A stretch of DNA of 64,000 bases, from positions 1,553,501 through 1,617,500 of the forward strand of contig NZ_CP046509.1 of assembly GCF_009738185.1 (NCBI RefSeq). Direction: 5' to 3'. The notes below the pieces were generated by a model that saw nothing but the letters and a program-made list of their open reading frames with translations, ran no database searches and was not told the DNA's origin. This DNA comes from Erwinia sorbitola. GTDB taxonomy: Bacteria > Pseudomonadota > Gammaproteobacteria > Enterobacterales > Enterobacteriaceae. Position 1 is the first letter of the stretch. Each line of letters opens with the position of its first letter. Made by a program: the position numbers and the translations under genes. This document shows, piece by piece, positions 1-8,828 of this stretch.

Positions 1-772
1 GGATATCATTCAGGCTGAATCCACTAAGACTGAGCAGATTCAGTGCGCCCTGAAGCGGAGGCAGGCTCGGATTAAATGCGGCGTTTTCCGCATAGCGCCC
101 GGCAAAAATAGCCCCCTGGGTAGTTTGCAGCGCTACGCCACTCCACGCTTTACTGTAGGGGGCGTGGCTGTGGCTGGCAGCGGCGATGGCGGCCTGCTCC
201 AGCGCATCGCCGGAGAGGGTGAAACCGTGATCGATATCGTCCATCAGCAGGGTGCTGATCGCCAGATCGCGTGGCCCGAAAGAGTCCGGCAGATAATCAC
301 CGAGCGTGGCCGCTGTACGGCCTGGCAGCTCAATGGTTAACTCGCTGCCGCTGTTCAGCTCATTCATAAACTGTCGGCAGTGGCCGCATGGCGTGTAGTT
401 AACGGTGATGCATTCCAGTGCCTGCTCGCCCCGGAGCCAGGCATGGGTGACCGCGCTCTGTTCCGCGTGGACAGTCTGCTGCATCGTGGTACCGGTAAAC
501 TCCATATTGGCACCAAACCACAGCGTTCCGCTTTTGCCGCGGGCGATGGCGCCCACTTTAAAATCAGACAGGGGCGCGACAGCACAGGCCGCCGCCAGCG
601 GCAGCAGAGCAAATGCCAGCTCGCTGTCAGTCAATCCGCAATGTTTTTTTATTTTGCTGGCCTGTGGTGCCGTAATAAATCCGGCGAAATCGTCAGCGGC
701 CAAAATCGGCTGAATGGCGCTCTGTAACAGGGTGGGCAGCGTGGCAAATGCCAGTGAATAACGTGGGTGCAT
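1..772 (-). CDS. cdd: Cytidine deaminase, 3' end cut off by the window
   Basis: Deaminates cytidine and deoxycytidine to uridine and deoxyuridine in pyrimidine salvage, in the cytoplasm. Read on the minus strand from the ATG at 772-770 (MHPRYSLAF...), the frame stays open to position 1 and gives about 257 of the roughly 294 residues expected, so the C-terminus lies outside the window. The zinc site is visible: HAEQ with the catalytic Glu, and PCGHC supplying two Cys ligands. A second degenerate deaminase-like half follows, as in the dimeric E. coli enzyme. It lies downstream of yohJ-yohK on the same strand, as in E. coli, with a 126 bp gap. Confidence 0.95.
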   Translation of the reverse strand, partial: MHPRYSLAFATLPTLLQSAIQPILAADDFAGFITAPQASKIKKHCGLTDSELAFALLPLAAACAVAPLSDFKVGAIARGKSGTLWFGANMEFTGTTMQQTVHAEQSAVTHAWLRGEQALECITVNYTPCGHCRQFMNELNSGSELTIELPGRTAATLGDYLPDSFGPRDLAISTLLMDDIDHGFTLSGDALEQAAIAAASHSHAPYSKAWSGVALQTTQGAIFAGRYAENAAFNPSLPPLQGALNLLSLSGFSLNDI

Positions 773-898
773 GATGGAGCCTCTTTCGCTTGATACAACC
801 CATGTTAGTGGGCCGGCAGCCAGTTATATGTGATCTAAATCTCGCTATCAATGTAATAAATGAAATTGATTAGCAAAATGCGAGACTTATCGCAACTT

Positions 899-1591
899 TT
901 AACCCCAGAGAGCCATCAGTAATGGAAATATAAAGGGTGCCATTAACGAGGTGATAATCCCGCACAGCACCAGCGCCAGCGAGCTGAACGCGCCTTCCTG
1001 ATAATCGACCTCAGCAGCGCGGGCAGTACCGAGGGCATGTGATGCGTTACCAATTGCCAGCCCGCGGGCAGATTTACTGCGTACGCGCAGCAGGTTGAGC
1101 AGCATATGCCCGAATACGGCACCCAGTACACCTGCCAGCAGTACACAGATGGCGCTGATGGCCGGGATGCCGCCAAGCGTACCGGATATGGCCATCGCTA
1201 TCGGCGTGGTGACTGACTTTGGCAGCAAAGTGGCGGCAATTTCCGGCGTGGCACCCAGCCATAGCGCAATAGCGGTACCGGAAATCATCGCCGTGATGCT
1301 CCCGATAAAACAGACGCTGATTATCGACTTCCAGCGCGAGCGAATCTGGTGAAGCTGCTCATACAGCGGCACGGCCAGCGCCACCACCGCCGGTTGCAGC
1401 AGTTCATTAAGCAGGGCGCTGCCCTGGAAGTAGCGGGCGTAGGGCATTTGCAGCAGCAGCAGTATGGGAATGATCACCACGATGGCAATCAGCAGCGGGT
1501 TGAAAATCGACAGTTTAACTTTCGTCGCCAGCCAGCGTGCGGCAAGGAATACCAGCACGGTAAGCGGCAGTGACCACCAGATATCACTCAT
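899..1591 (-). CDS. yohK: Inner-membrane LrgB/CidB-family protein YohK
   Basis: Member of the LrgB/CidB family of multi-pass membrane proteins, which partner holin-like LrgA/CidA proteins. In E. coli the family is linked to export or control of small metabolites and cell lysis, but the YohK substrate is not settled. The 230-residue protein is nearly all hydrophobic helices and keeps the conserved stretches LPKSVTTPIAMAI and ASHALGTARAAEVDYQEGA. The frame stays open upstream to 1663, but the start at 1591 (MSDIWWSLPL) matches the E. coli N-terminus. It overlaps the end of yohJ by 8 bp, so the two are translationally coupled. Confidence 0.93.
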   Translation of the reverse strand: MSDIWWSLPLTVLVFLAARWLATKVKLSIFNPLLIAIVVIIPILLLLQMPYARYFQGSALLNELLQPAVVALAVPLYEQLHQIRSRWKSIISVCFIGSITAMISGTAIALWLGATPEIAATLLPKSVTTPIAMAISGTLGGIPAISAICVLLAGVLGAVFGHMLLNLLRVRSKSARGLAIGNASHALGTARAAEVDYQEGAFSSLALVLCGIITSLMAPFIFPLLMALWG

Positions 1592-1979
1592 CTTCAACTC
1601 CAGTGCGGCGGTTATGGCGGTTATTAAGGTGTTGCGACAGCAGCCCGATAGTGACCAGAACAATCAGGGTACTGACCACGCAGGAGATGACAATCGGCCC
1701 AAACTGAGCGGTGAGAATATCCACATCGTTCATCACGCCTACGCTTATCGGCACAAACAGCAGCGCCATATAACGGATCAGCACACTACAGCCCGGTTTA
1801 ACCCAGTCAACGGGCATGATGCGTAATGAGAGCAGGAGAAACAGTGCCAGCATTCCCAGGATACTGCCGGGAATGGAGACAGGAAGAAGGGCAGACACGC
1901 CGCGCCCGGCATAGAGACAGAGATAAATAATGACGAAGGCACGAAGGTATTGCCAGACAATGAGGAGAGCGTTGCGCAT
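1584..1979 (-). CDS. yohJ: Inner-membrane LrgA/CidA-family protein YohJ
   Basis: Holin-like LrgA/CidA-family protein of 131 residues (E. coli YohJ is 132). Four hydrophobic segments are visible, starting with the Trp-Gln-Tyr-rich N-terminal helix and the conserved LPVSIPGSILGML stretch. The C-terminus is short and charged. It is the first gene of yohJ-yohK, and its stop lies inside the yohK start region. Such pairs usually work together as LrgA plus LrgB; the exact role in this organism is inferred only. Confidence 0.93.
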   Translation of the reverse strand: MRNALLIVWQYLRAFVIIYLCLYAGRGVSALLPVSIPGSILGMLALFLLLSLRIMPVDWVKPGCSVLIRYMALLFVPISVGVMNDVDILTAQFGPIVISCVVSTLIVLVTIGLLSQHLNNRHNRRTGVEDE

Positions 1980-1997
1980 GGATAGATCCCATAAAAC

Positions 1998-2045
1998 GTA
2001 GGGGCGGGGGAGTCCCCGCCCGGGTCAGAGATGTCTGACCCCTAC
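1998..2045. repeat. Pair of inverted REP palindromes (BIME-like)
   Basis: Two head-to-head hairpins lie six bases beyond the metG stop. The first begins GTAGGGGCGGGGG and closes with CCCCGCCC. The second, read on the minus strand, begins GTAGGGGTCAGA and closes with TCTGACCC. The 5' GTAG head is the mark of REP elements mobilised by RAYT (TnpA-REP) transposases. The pair could also stabilise or end the metG message. Confidence 0.75.
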
Positions 2046-2051
2046 GCGAGT

Positions 2052-4082
2052 TTACTTAACCTGCTGGCCCGGCTGCGCACCGCTATCCGGACTAAGCAGG
2101 AAGATATCTTTCCCACCAGGGCCTGCCGCCATCACCATGCCTTCTGAAATACCAAAACGCATTTTACGTGGGGCAAGGTTTGCCACCATTACCGTCAGGC
2201 GGCCTACCAGCACCGCCGGATCGGCGTAGGCTGCACGGATGCCTGAGAACACCTGACGTTTTTCACCACCAAGATCGAGCGAAAGACGCAGCAGCTTGTC
2301 GGAACCCTCAACAAACTCCGCATTTTCGATCAGCGCAATACGCATATCGATTTTGGCGAAATCGTCAAAACTGATGGTGTCCTGAATCGGATCGTCAGCC
2401 AGTGGGCCAGTAGCGGGCGCTTTCGCCGCCGCCGCATCTTCTTTCGAAGCTTCAATCAGGCCGTTAACTTTATCCATCTCAATTCGACCATATAGTGCTT
2501 TAAATGGCGAAATACTGTGGTTAAGCAGCGGCTGCTGAATGCCATCCCAGCTCAGTTCCTGATTGAGGAAGGCTTCAGTACGGGCGGTCAGCGACGGCAG
2601 TACCGGCTTCAGCCAGGTCATCAGTACGCGGAACATATTGATACCCATTGAGCAGATGGCCTGCAGCTCGGCGTCACGGCCTTCCTGCTTCGCCACCACC
2701 CACGGTGCCTGCTCGTCAACATAGCGGTTGGCGACGTCGGCCAGTGCCATAATCTCGCGCACCGCACGGCTGAACTCACGGCTTGCCCAGGCTTCACCAA
2801 TGCTGGCAGATGCATCAGTAAAGGTCTTATACAGCGCCGGGTCTGCCAGTTCAGCAGAAAGCTGACCGTTAAAGCGTTTAGTGATAAAACCAGCGTTACG
2901 CGAGGCCAGGTTAACCACTTTATTAACGATGTCGGCATTAACACGCTGCACGAAATCTTCCAGATTCAGGTCGATATCGTCGATACGCGAAGAGAGTTTC
3001 GCCGCGTAGTAGTAACGCAGGCTGTCGGCGTCCAGATGTTGCAGCCAGGTGCTGGCCTTGATAAAGGTGCCGCGCGACTTAGACATTTTCGCACCGTTAA
3101 CCGTGACATAACCATGTACAAACAGGTTAGTTGGCTTACGGAAGTTGCTGCCTTCCAGCATCGCCGGCCAGAACAGGCTGTGGAAGTAGACAATATCTTT
3201 GCCGATAAAGTGATAAAGATCGGCATCGGAATCTTTCTGCCAGAAGGCGTCAAAGTCGATATCACCACGTTTGTCGCACAGGTTCTTAAACGAGCCCATA
3301 TAGCCGATTGGTGCATCCAGCCAGACGTAGAAATATTTACCCGGGGCACCAGGAATTTCAAAGCCGAAATATGGTGCATCGCGTGAGATATCCCACTGCT
3401 GCAAGCCGGATTCGAACCACTCTTGCATTTTGTTCGCCACCTGCTCCTGCAGCGCACCTGAGCGCGTCCAGGCCTGCAACATGGCGCTGAATTCCGGCAG
3501 ATCAAAGAAGAAGTGCTCGGAATCACGCATGACAGGCGTAGCGCCAGAGACCACTGACTTAGGATTAATCAGTTCAGTTGGGCTGTAAGTAGCTGAACAG
3601 ACTTCGCAGTTATCGCCATACTGATCCGGTGCCTTACATTTCGGGCAGGTGCCTTTAACGAAGCGATCGGGCAGGAACATGCCTTTTTCCGGGTCGTAAA
3701 GCTGAGAGATAGTGCGGTTCTTGATAAAACCGTTCTCTTTCAGACGGGTATAGATCAGCTCCGACAGCTCGCGGTTCTCTTCGCTGTGCGTCGAGTGATA
3801 GTTGTCATAGCTGATATCAAAACCGGCAAAATCGGTCTGATGTTCCTGACTCATATCAGCAATCATCTGCTCCGGCGCGATGCCCATCTGCTGTGCTTTC
3901 AGCATGATCGGGGTGCCGTGTGCGTCATCGGCACAGATGAAGTAAACCTGGTTGCCGCGCATTCGTTGGTAACGAACCCAAATATCTGCCTGGATATGCT
4001 CGAGCATGTGGCCGAGATGAATGGAACCGTTAGCGTACGGCAGTGCGCACGTTACCAAAATTTTTTTTGCGACTTGAGTCAT
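2052..4082 (-). CDS. metG: Methionyl-tRNA synthetase
   Basis: Charges tRNA-Met with methionine; essential and cytoplasmic. The product is 676 residues (E. coli 677). Visible parts in order: the class I signature HLGH in the first 25 residues, a zinc knuckle (CPKC then CEVC, about residues 145-160), the KMSKS loop near residue 331, the anticodon-binding helical domain, and a C-terminal tRNA-binding OB domain (FAKIDMRIALIE onward) used for dimerisation. The frame extends upstream to 4184, but MTQVAKKILVTCALPYANG at 4082 is the conserved start. It is divergent from mrp, as in E. coli. Confidence 0.98.
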   Translation of the reverse strand: MTQVAKKILVTCALPYANGSIHLGHMLEHIQADIWVRYQRMRGNQVYFICADDAHGTPIMLKAQQMGIAPEQMIADMSQEHQTDFAGFDISYDNYHSTHSEENRELSELIYTRLKENGFIKNRTISQLYDPEKGMFLPDRFVKGTCPKCKAPDQYGDNCEVCSATYSPTELINPKSVVSGATPVMRDSEHFFFDLPEFSAMLQAWTRSGALQEQVANKMQEWFESGLQQWDISRDAPYFGFEIPGAPGKYFYVWLDAPIGYMGSFKNLCDKRGDIDFDAFWQKDSDADLYHFIGKDIVYFHSLFWPAMLEGSNFRKPTNLFVHGYVTVNGAKMSKSRGTFIKASTWLQHLDADSLRYYYAAKLSSRIDDIDLNLEDFVQRVNADIVNKVVNLASRNAGFITKRFNGQLSAELADPALYKTFTDASASIGEAWASREFSRAVREIMALADVANRYVDEQAPWVVAKQEGRDAELQAICSMGINMFRVLMTWLKPVLPSLTARTEAFLNQELSWDGIQQPLLNHSISPFKALYGRIEMDKVNGLIEASKEDAAAAKAPATGPLADDPIQDTISFDDFAKIDMRIALIENAEFVEGSDKLLRLSLDLGGEKRQVFSGIRAAYADPAVLVGRLTVMVANLAPRKMRFGISEGMVMAAGPGGKDIFLLSPDSGAQPGQQVK

Positions 4083-4257
4083 AGCGAGACTTAGCTCATA
4101 CCTGTTAAAAAAGGGCTTTAGATGGTAACCGATTGGCTGACCCTGCGTAAACAAGGGGTTCAACTCACAGTGGTTTTTCCCCACCAGCTGAGTCAGCCAT
4201 GAGCAGATCTGATATGCTTATTGCATCGATCCAGAAGCACAGTATCAAGGAAACCAG

Positions 4258-5370
4258 ATGAATTCACAATCCCAGGGAGCACACTCCCCTGAAGCGCTGC
4301 GCGCTATCGTCATGGGCGTGCTGACCACCTTTGAACATCCCACACTGCAACACAATCTTACGGCACTGAAGGCGCTGCGCCACTGTGCGTTGCTGGATAA
4401 TACCCTGCATATCGAACTGACGATGCCGTTTGTCTGGCAGGGGCCGTTTGAGGCGTTAAAAGAGGCGGTGAGTGCTGAACTGCTGCGTCTCACCGGGGCG
4501 GTAGCGATCTCCTGGCGTTTAACGCTGAACGTGGCGACGCTGCAACGGGTGAAGAATCGTCCAGGCGTTAACGGCGTGAAGAATATTATTGCCGTCAGCT
4601 CGGGCAAGGGCGGGGTGGGCAAATCGACAACGGCGGTGAATCTGGCGCTGGCGCTCGCGGCTGAAGGAGCGAAGGTCGGCCTGCTGGATGCGGATATTTA
4701 TGGCCCCTCAATCCCCGATATGCTCGGCACCGAGGATCAGCGTCCGACTTCGCCTGATGGTACCCATATGGCGCCGATTATGGCACACGGCCTGGCGACC
4801 AACTCCATTGGCTATCTGGTGACCGAAGATAACGCCATGGTGTGGCGCGGGCCGATGGCGAGTAAGGCGCTGATGCAGCTGCTGAACGAGACATTATGGC
4901 CGGAGCTGGACTATCTGGTGCTGGATATGCCGCCAGGAACCGGCGATATCCAGCTTACGCTGGCGCAAAACGTGCCGGTTACCGGAGCGGTGGTCGTGAC
5001 CACGCCGCAGGATATTGCGCTGATTGATGCACGCAAAGGCATTGTGATGTTTGAAAAAGTGAATGTTCCGGTGCTGGGCGTGGTGGAAAATATGAGCATG
5101 CATATTTGCAGCCAGTGTGGTCATCATGAAGCTATTTTTGGCACGGGTGGCGCGGAAAAACTGGCGGAGCAGTATCATACTCGCCTGTTGAGCCAGCTGC
5201 CGCTGCATATCAGCCTGCGTGAAGATCTGGATAATGGCGAGCCGACGGTTATCCGTCGTCCTGAGAGTGAATTCACCGCGCTTTACCGTCAGCTTGCGAC
5301 GCAGGTGGCCGCACAGCTGTACTGGCAGGGTGAAGTTATTCCGGAAGATATCGCCTTCCGCGCCGTCTGA
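4258..5370 (+). CDS. mrp: Iron-sulfur cluster carrier ATPase Mrp/ApbC
   Basis: P-loop NTPase of the Mrp/NBP35 family that binds and transfers Fe-S clusters to apoproteins. The product is 370 residues (E. coli 369). An N-terminal MIP18/DUF59-like domain covers about residues 1-95. A deviant Walker A motif, SSGKGGVGKST, lies at about 114-124. The CxxC that bridges a cluster between subunits (CSQC) lies near 283-286. The start is set by an AAGGA ribosome site about 8 bases upstream. It is divergent from metG with a 175 bp gap that must hold both promoters. Confidence 0.97.
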   Translation: MNSQSQGAHSPEALRAIVMGVLTTFEHPTLQHNLTALKALRHCALLDNTLHIELTMPFVWQGPFEALKEAVSAELLRLTGAVAISWRLTLNVATLQRVKNRPGVNGVKNIIAVSSGKGGVGKSTTAVNLALALAAEGAKVGLLDADIYGPSIPDMLGTEDQRPTSPDGTHMAPIMAHGLATNSIGYLVTEDNAMVWRGPMASKALMQLLNETLWPELDYLVLDMPPGTGDIQLTLAQNVPVTGAVVVTTPQDIALIDARKGIVMFEKVNVPVLGVVENMSMHICSQCGHHEAIFGTGGAEKLAEQYHTRLLSQLPLHISLREDLDNGEPTVIRRPESEFTALYRQLATQVAAQLYWQGEVIPEDIAFRAV

Positions 5371-5375
5371 TTTAC

Positions 5376-5400
5376 CCCGCCGCCATCCGGCGGCGGCCAT
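5376..5400. terminator. GC-rich hairpin between convergent genes
   Basis: A CCGCCGCC/GGCGGCGG stem lies just after the mrp stop and before the end of the convergent small gene. No T-tract follows on either strand, so termination activity is uncertain. Confidence 0.35.
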
Positions 5401-5648
5401 TACGCCGGTCTGACGTGGCGCTGTTGAAACCCATCCACCATTGAATAGTCGAAATCGATTTTACCGGCGTCAAACAGCTGGTTAATCAACGTGAAGTCAT
5501 TATCCGGTGTGACGTTACAACGATGATTAAGCAGGATGTCCTGAATGGTAAATGCGCGATCGCCACGGGCGATACGGTTGAGGTATTGCAGCATGTCGTA
5601 CGCACGCAAACTTACGCCAGCCTGTTCGTGAGGGGGTCTGCTTGTCAT
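5400..5648 (-). CDS. Small protein of unknown function, 82 residues
   Basis: I do not recognise this protein. It is 82 residues, soluble, with no signal peptide or membrane segment. The middle (AYDMLQYLNRIARGDRAF) reads as helix, and the end (LINQLFDAGKIDFDYSM) is acidic and aromatic. The start at 5648 lacks a strong ribosome site (only GGAC 9-12 bases upstream). It runs convergent to mrp and is the only long frame in this gap. Being real is likely but not proven; conservation in other Erwiniaceae would decide it. Confidence 0.55.
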   Translation of the reverse strand: MTSRPPHEQAGVSLRAYDMLQYLNRIARGDRAFTIQDILLNHRCNVTPDNDFTLINQLFDAGKIDFDYSMVDGFQQRHVRPA

Positions 5649-5715
5649 CGAATATGTCCATCTTTTAATTTTATACCCGAAATTACTCGGGGTGCAGGCT
5701 TAAAGTATGACGGTA

Positions 5716-6333
5716 TTATAAGCCGTTGTGCTTAATCGAGGGCAAGCCGATTTTATATCTTAGTGAAATCAGCCGCAGCAGCGTACAGCCGATAATAGCG
5801 CACCAGGCACTCCAGAATTGCGGGATTATTCCGGCGGATCCTGTCAGTTGAATTGCGGCACCTACCAGCGCTGCGCTGGCGTATATATCCTGGCTGAAGA
5901 TGGCAGGGGGTTTACCGGTTAGCAGATCGCGCAGGCTACCGCCGCCTACGGCACTGATACAGCCAAGTAACAGAGAGAGTTCAATATTTTGCGTGTGCTC
6001 CCAGGTTTTATTCGCGCCGTAGGCGGCGAAAAAGCCCAGACCAAGTGCATCGAAGAACAGCGTGGCTTTCTCGAAAGAGAGGATCAGACGCTGAAAAAAG
6101 GCTACGCAAATCATCGCTGCAATAATAATCAACAGATAGGCCGAACTGACAAGCCCGGCAGGAGGAAGGCTGGCAATGCAGATATCGCGGATCACGCCGC
6201 CGCCAACAGCCGTTGCCGCTGTCAGTACAAATACACCGAAAATATCATAATCTTCGCGTACCCCAGCGGTGGCACCGCTTAGGGCAAAGGCCAGCGTCCC
6301 GACCAAATCAACAATATGGAAAACATTCAACAT
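5716..6333 (-). CDS. TRIC-family cation channel-like membrane protein (UPF0126/YadS-YicG type)
   Basis: A 205-residue protein with seven predicted membrane helices built as two repeats of the UPF0126 unit. Each repeat carries the family glycine motif: TAVGGGVIRD near residue 43 and SAVGGGSLRDLLTG near residue 128. Bacterial members are trimeric and related to TRIC potassium/monovalent cation channels. E. coli has two (YadS, YicG); I cannot say which is the ortholog. It is a stand-alone gene on the minus strand. The function is from family knowledge. Confidence 0.85.
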   Translation of the reverse strand: MLNVFHIVDLVGTLAFALSGATAGVREDYDIFGVFVLTAATAVGGGVIRDICIASLPPAGLVSSAYLLIIIAAMICVAFFQRLILSFEKATLFFDALGLGFFAAYGANKTWEHTQNIELSLLLGCISAVGGGSLRDLLTGKPPAIFSQDIYASAALVGAAIQLTGSAGIIPQFWSAWCAIIGCTLLRLISLRYKIGLPSIKHNGL

Positions 6334-6443
6334 GTCACAAACCCTGGTGAGCGTGAAAAATGATTTTCCAGCGCATCTTTAAAGGGCTACAGATAGCCCT
6401 TAATACGCGTAATCGTCTTGAGCAGAGAGTGTGGTCATCAGAA

Positions 6444-6866
6444 TTACAGCACGTAATGCATCAGCAAATACTCGCCCTGTTCACTCTCCCCGTCTGCTAC
6501 CACACGCCAGCCATGTTTTTTATAGAAGCTCTGCGCCTGCACGTTTTCGGCAAGGCACTTAAGGGCACCGGTAGAGGTGAAGGTTTTCTGCACTGCCTGA
6601 AGGAGCGCGCTGCCTGCGCCGCTGCCCTGCCAGGCCGGATCGATAAACAGACTGTGCAGGAAGTTATCGTTTTGCAGCACGGCGGCGAATCCAACGCGGT
6701 GACCGTCTTCCTCGGCCACCAGCACCCGCTCGCCCAGCGTCACCTGGTCGAAATCTTCCAGCTGCCACTGGCTGTCGTCCAGCCATGTCCAGTTGGCTTT
6801 GCGTGAGGCAAGAAACAGCGTGCGTAGAAACGGCCGGTCAGCTTCAGTAAAAGGACGGATTATCAT
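6444..6866 (-). CDS. GNAT-family N-acetyltransferase
   Basis: A 140-residue single-domain acetyltransferase. The N-terminus (MIIRPFTEADRPFLRTLF) is the usual first strand and helix. The acetyl-CoA loop appears as DPAWQGSGAGSALLQAV, close to the Q/RxxGxG/A motif, and the typical ending SFYKKHGWRVV follows. The frame is open further upstream to 6929, but the ATG at 6866 has a good GCAGGAG ribosome site 8 bases before it. The substrate is unknown; small-molecule or protein N-termini are both possible. Confidence 0.85.
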   Translation of the reverse strand: MIIRPFTEADRPFLRTLFLASRKANWTWLDDSQWQLEDFDQVTLGERVLVAEEDGHRVGFAAVLQNDNFLHSLFIDPAWQGSGAGSALLQAVQKTFTSTGALKCLAENVQAQSFYKKHGWRVVADGESEQGEYLLMHYVL

Positions 6867-6989
6867 CGTGAAACTCCTGCAAAAAATACGCCGGGTGGCA
6901 ATGGCGCAGAGTTTATCGCAAAAGCGCACGGGTAACAGCCAAACGCCGCAGCTGGAACGTAAAGATAGCGCGAACTGTTTTTCAAGATG

Positions 6990-7019
6990 AAAAAAAGAGA
7001 TGAGGCTGTCATCTCTTTT
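6990..7019 (-). terminator. Intrinsic terminator of wrbA
   Basis: A stem AAGAGATGA/TCATCTCTT with a 5-base loop is followed on the minus strand by a run of seven T. It lies 18 bases past the wrbA stop. The plus-strand reading also has TTTTA, so it may work in both directions. Confidence 0.8.
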
Positions 7020-7036
7020 ATAATTACTTCAGGCGG

Positions 7037-7633
7037 TTACTTCATCTTAAGCGCAATTTCAGCCACATATTTCCCCTGATGCTTTGCGATGGCCAGCTCG
7101 TGTGCAGTTGGCTGACGAGAACCATCTCCGCCCGCCAGCGTTGAGGCACCATAAGGCGTTCCGCCCCGCACTTCGGAAATATCAAACAGCTCTGGGGTGC
7201 TGTAACCGATAGGAACAATAATCATCCCGTGGTGCGCCAGGGTGGTCCAGGTGGAGGTAATGGTCATCTCCTGCCCGCCGCCCGTACCGGTAGAGGTGAA
7301 GACGCTGGCGACTTTCCCTACCAGCGCGCCCTTTGCCCACAGACCACCGGTCTGATCAAGGAAGTTACGCATCTGGCCCGACATATTACCGAAGCGGGTT
7401 GGGGTGCCAATGATGATCGCATCGTAGTCGGCAAGTTCCGTCGGGCTGGCAACTTCTGCTTTCTGATCGGTTTTGCCGCCGTACTGTTTAAACGTCTCGC
7501 TGTTCATCGTTTCCGGGACGCGCTTGACGAATACTTCTGCACCCGTGACGCTACCCGCGCCTTCGGCCACCTGGTAGGCCAGCGTTTCAATATGCCCATA
7601 CATTGAGTGATAAAGGACTAAAATCTTAGACAT
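7037..7633 (-). CDS. wrbA: NAD(P)H:quinone oxidoreductase WrbA
   Basis: Flavodoxin-like FMN protein that reduces quinones with NAD(P)H by two electrons, protecting against oxidative stress. It is 198 residues, the same as in E. coli. The FMN phosphate loop (YHSMYGHIETLA, residues 6-17) and the later TGTPTRFGNMSGQMRNFLD and TSTGTGGGQE loops are intact. The frame is open upstream to 7705, but MSKILVLYHSMYG at 7633, preceded by GAGGAAAA, is the family start. It is transcribed alone, with its own terminator. Confidence 0.96.
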   Translation of the reverse strand: MSKILVLYHSMYGHIETLAYQVAEGAGSVTGAEVFVKRVPETMNSETFKQYGGKTDQKAEVASPTELADYDAIIIGTPTRFGNMSGQMRNFLDQTGGLWAKGALVGKVASVFTSTGTGGGQEMTITSTWTTLAHHGMIIVPIGYSTPELFDISEVRGGTPYGASTLAGGDGSRQPTAHELAIAKHQGKYVAEIALKMK

Positions 7634-7831
7634 TCTATTTTCCTCATTGAGATGGATAATGCGTTCTGGTGACAGGGAATACTTAAGGATGAGATTTGTT
7701 CGCATCTCTTTATGCAGGTGACGACTGATGGTAAGTCTAGCTCCGCCAGCGCGTTATGCCGTATCCCCGGTACAAATAGAGCATCTTTCGACCTCCGATC
7801 GCTCTGAGGCATCAGGCATCATCTCAATCTC

Positions 7832-8155
7832 TTAGCTGATGCCGATATAGCGCAACAGGGCGGTCACTGCTGCTGCGGCAATGATTACCACAATCAGGGG
7901 GACTTTACGCCACGCCAGCAGCATGGCAACTGCCACACCGGTTACCCGCGCCATGCCGGCAAAGTGCGTACCTTCGTAAAACATATTGCCAAGCGCCACC
8001 GCGAACAGCAGCGTGGTCGCCGCATCGGACAATAGTTTGCGTGTGTTTTCCGACAGCGGCATCCGGTTGCCCAGGGTGGCCCCGGCAAAACGCATCAACC
8101 ATGTTCCGCCAGCCAGCAGTGCGATGCCGCCGATAATCAACATATTGTCAGCCAT
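7832..8155 (-). CDS. AzlD-family branched-chain amino acid export subunit
   Basis: A 107-residue membrane protein with four hydrophobic helices (LIIGGIALLAGGTWLMRF first). This is the small AzlD/YgaH-type partner of AzlC proteins, which together export branched-chain or similar amino acids. Its start overlaps the stop of the azlC-like gene by one base, so the two are coupled. Substrate choice cannot be read from sequence. Confidence 0.88.
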   Translation of the reverse strand: MADNMLIIGGIALLAGGTWLMRFAGATLGNRMPLSENTRKLLSDAATTLLFAVALGNMFYEGTHFAGMARVTGVAVAMLLAWRKVPLIVVIIAAAAVTALLRYIGIS

Positions 8156-8817
8156 TATTTTCTCCTCGCCAGCAGACCCGCCAGTGAAAGCAAGACCGGC
8201 AAGCCAACGGGTGTAAAGGGCACGGCCAGCAGCGACAGCGCCGCGCCGCAGGAAGCTCGCGTCAGCGTAACGCGGGATTTCAGCGCGGGAAGCACCAGCG
8301 CCATGATGATGGCGGGAAATACCGCATCGAGGCCAATCATCTGTGTGTCCGGCAGAAACTTACCGATGACACTGCCCAGCACTGCGCCCACGGGCCAGAT
8401 AACGGCTACGCCGAGGCCACACAGCCAGAAGGCAGCCTTGCGCTGCTGCTGCGTGGACTGCGACAGGCCAAACACCACGCTTTCGTCGTTCATGATATGG
8501 CATCCCAGCAGTGCGGAGAGACGTGAACCGACCAGATCCCGTACGGCGATACCAAAGGGGAAGTGGCGCGCATTCACCAGCAGTCCGGCCACCGCAGCGG
8601 CCAGCGGGTTACCCCCTCCGGCGACAATGGCAATAAACATAAACTCGGAGGCGCCAGCCAGAACAAACAGACTGGAGAACAGCGGCACCCATAGCGGGAA
8701 ACCATAGGCGGTAGCCAGTGAACCGTAGGAGATCCCCACCACGCCAACCGCCAGGCAAATCAGATAAATGGCTTTACGCGTGTCCCGACTAAGCGATGAA
8801 AAATGAGCGCTGAACAT
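8155..8817 (-). CDS. AzlC-family amino acid exporter large subunit
   Basis: A 220-residue membrane protein of the AzlC/YgaZ family, which exports branched-chain amino acids or toxic analogues together with an AzlD subunit. Family marks include GISYGSLA, the ASEFMFIAIVAGGGNP stretch and the NARHFPFGIAVRDL motif. It is the first gene of the pair and is divergent from an XRE-cupin regulator. AzlCD pairs next to such regulators are common and suggest local, inducer-controlled expression. Confidence 0.9.
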   Translation of the reverse strand: MFSAHFSSLSRDTRKAIYLICLAVGVVGISYGSLATAYGFPLWVPLFSSLFVLAGASEFMFIAIVAGGGNPLAAAVAGLLVNARHFPFGIAVRDLVGSRLSALLGCHIMNDESVVFGLSQSTQQQRKAAFWLCGLGVAVIWPVGAVLGSVIGKFLPDTQMIGLDAVFPAIIMALVLPALKSRVTLTRASCGAALSLLAVPFTPVGLPVLLSLAGLLARRK

Positions 8818-8828
8818 AAGGCTTTTAC

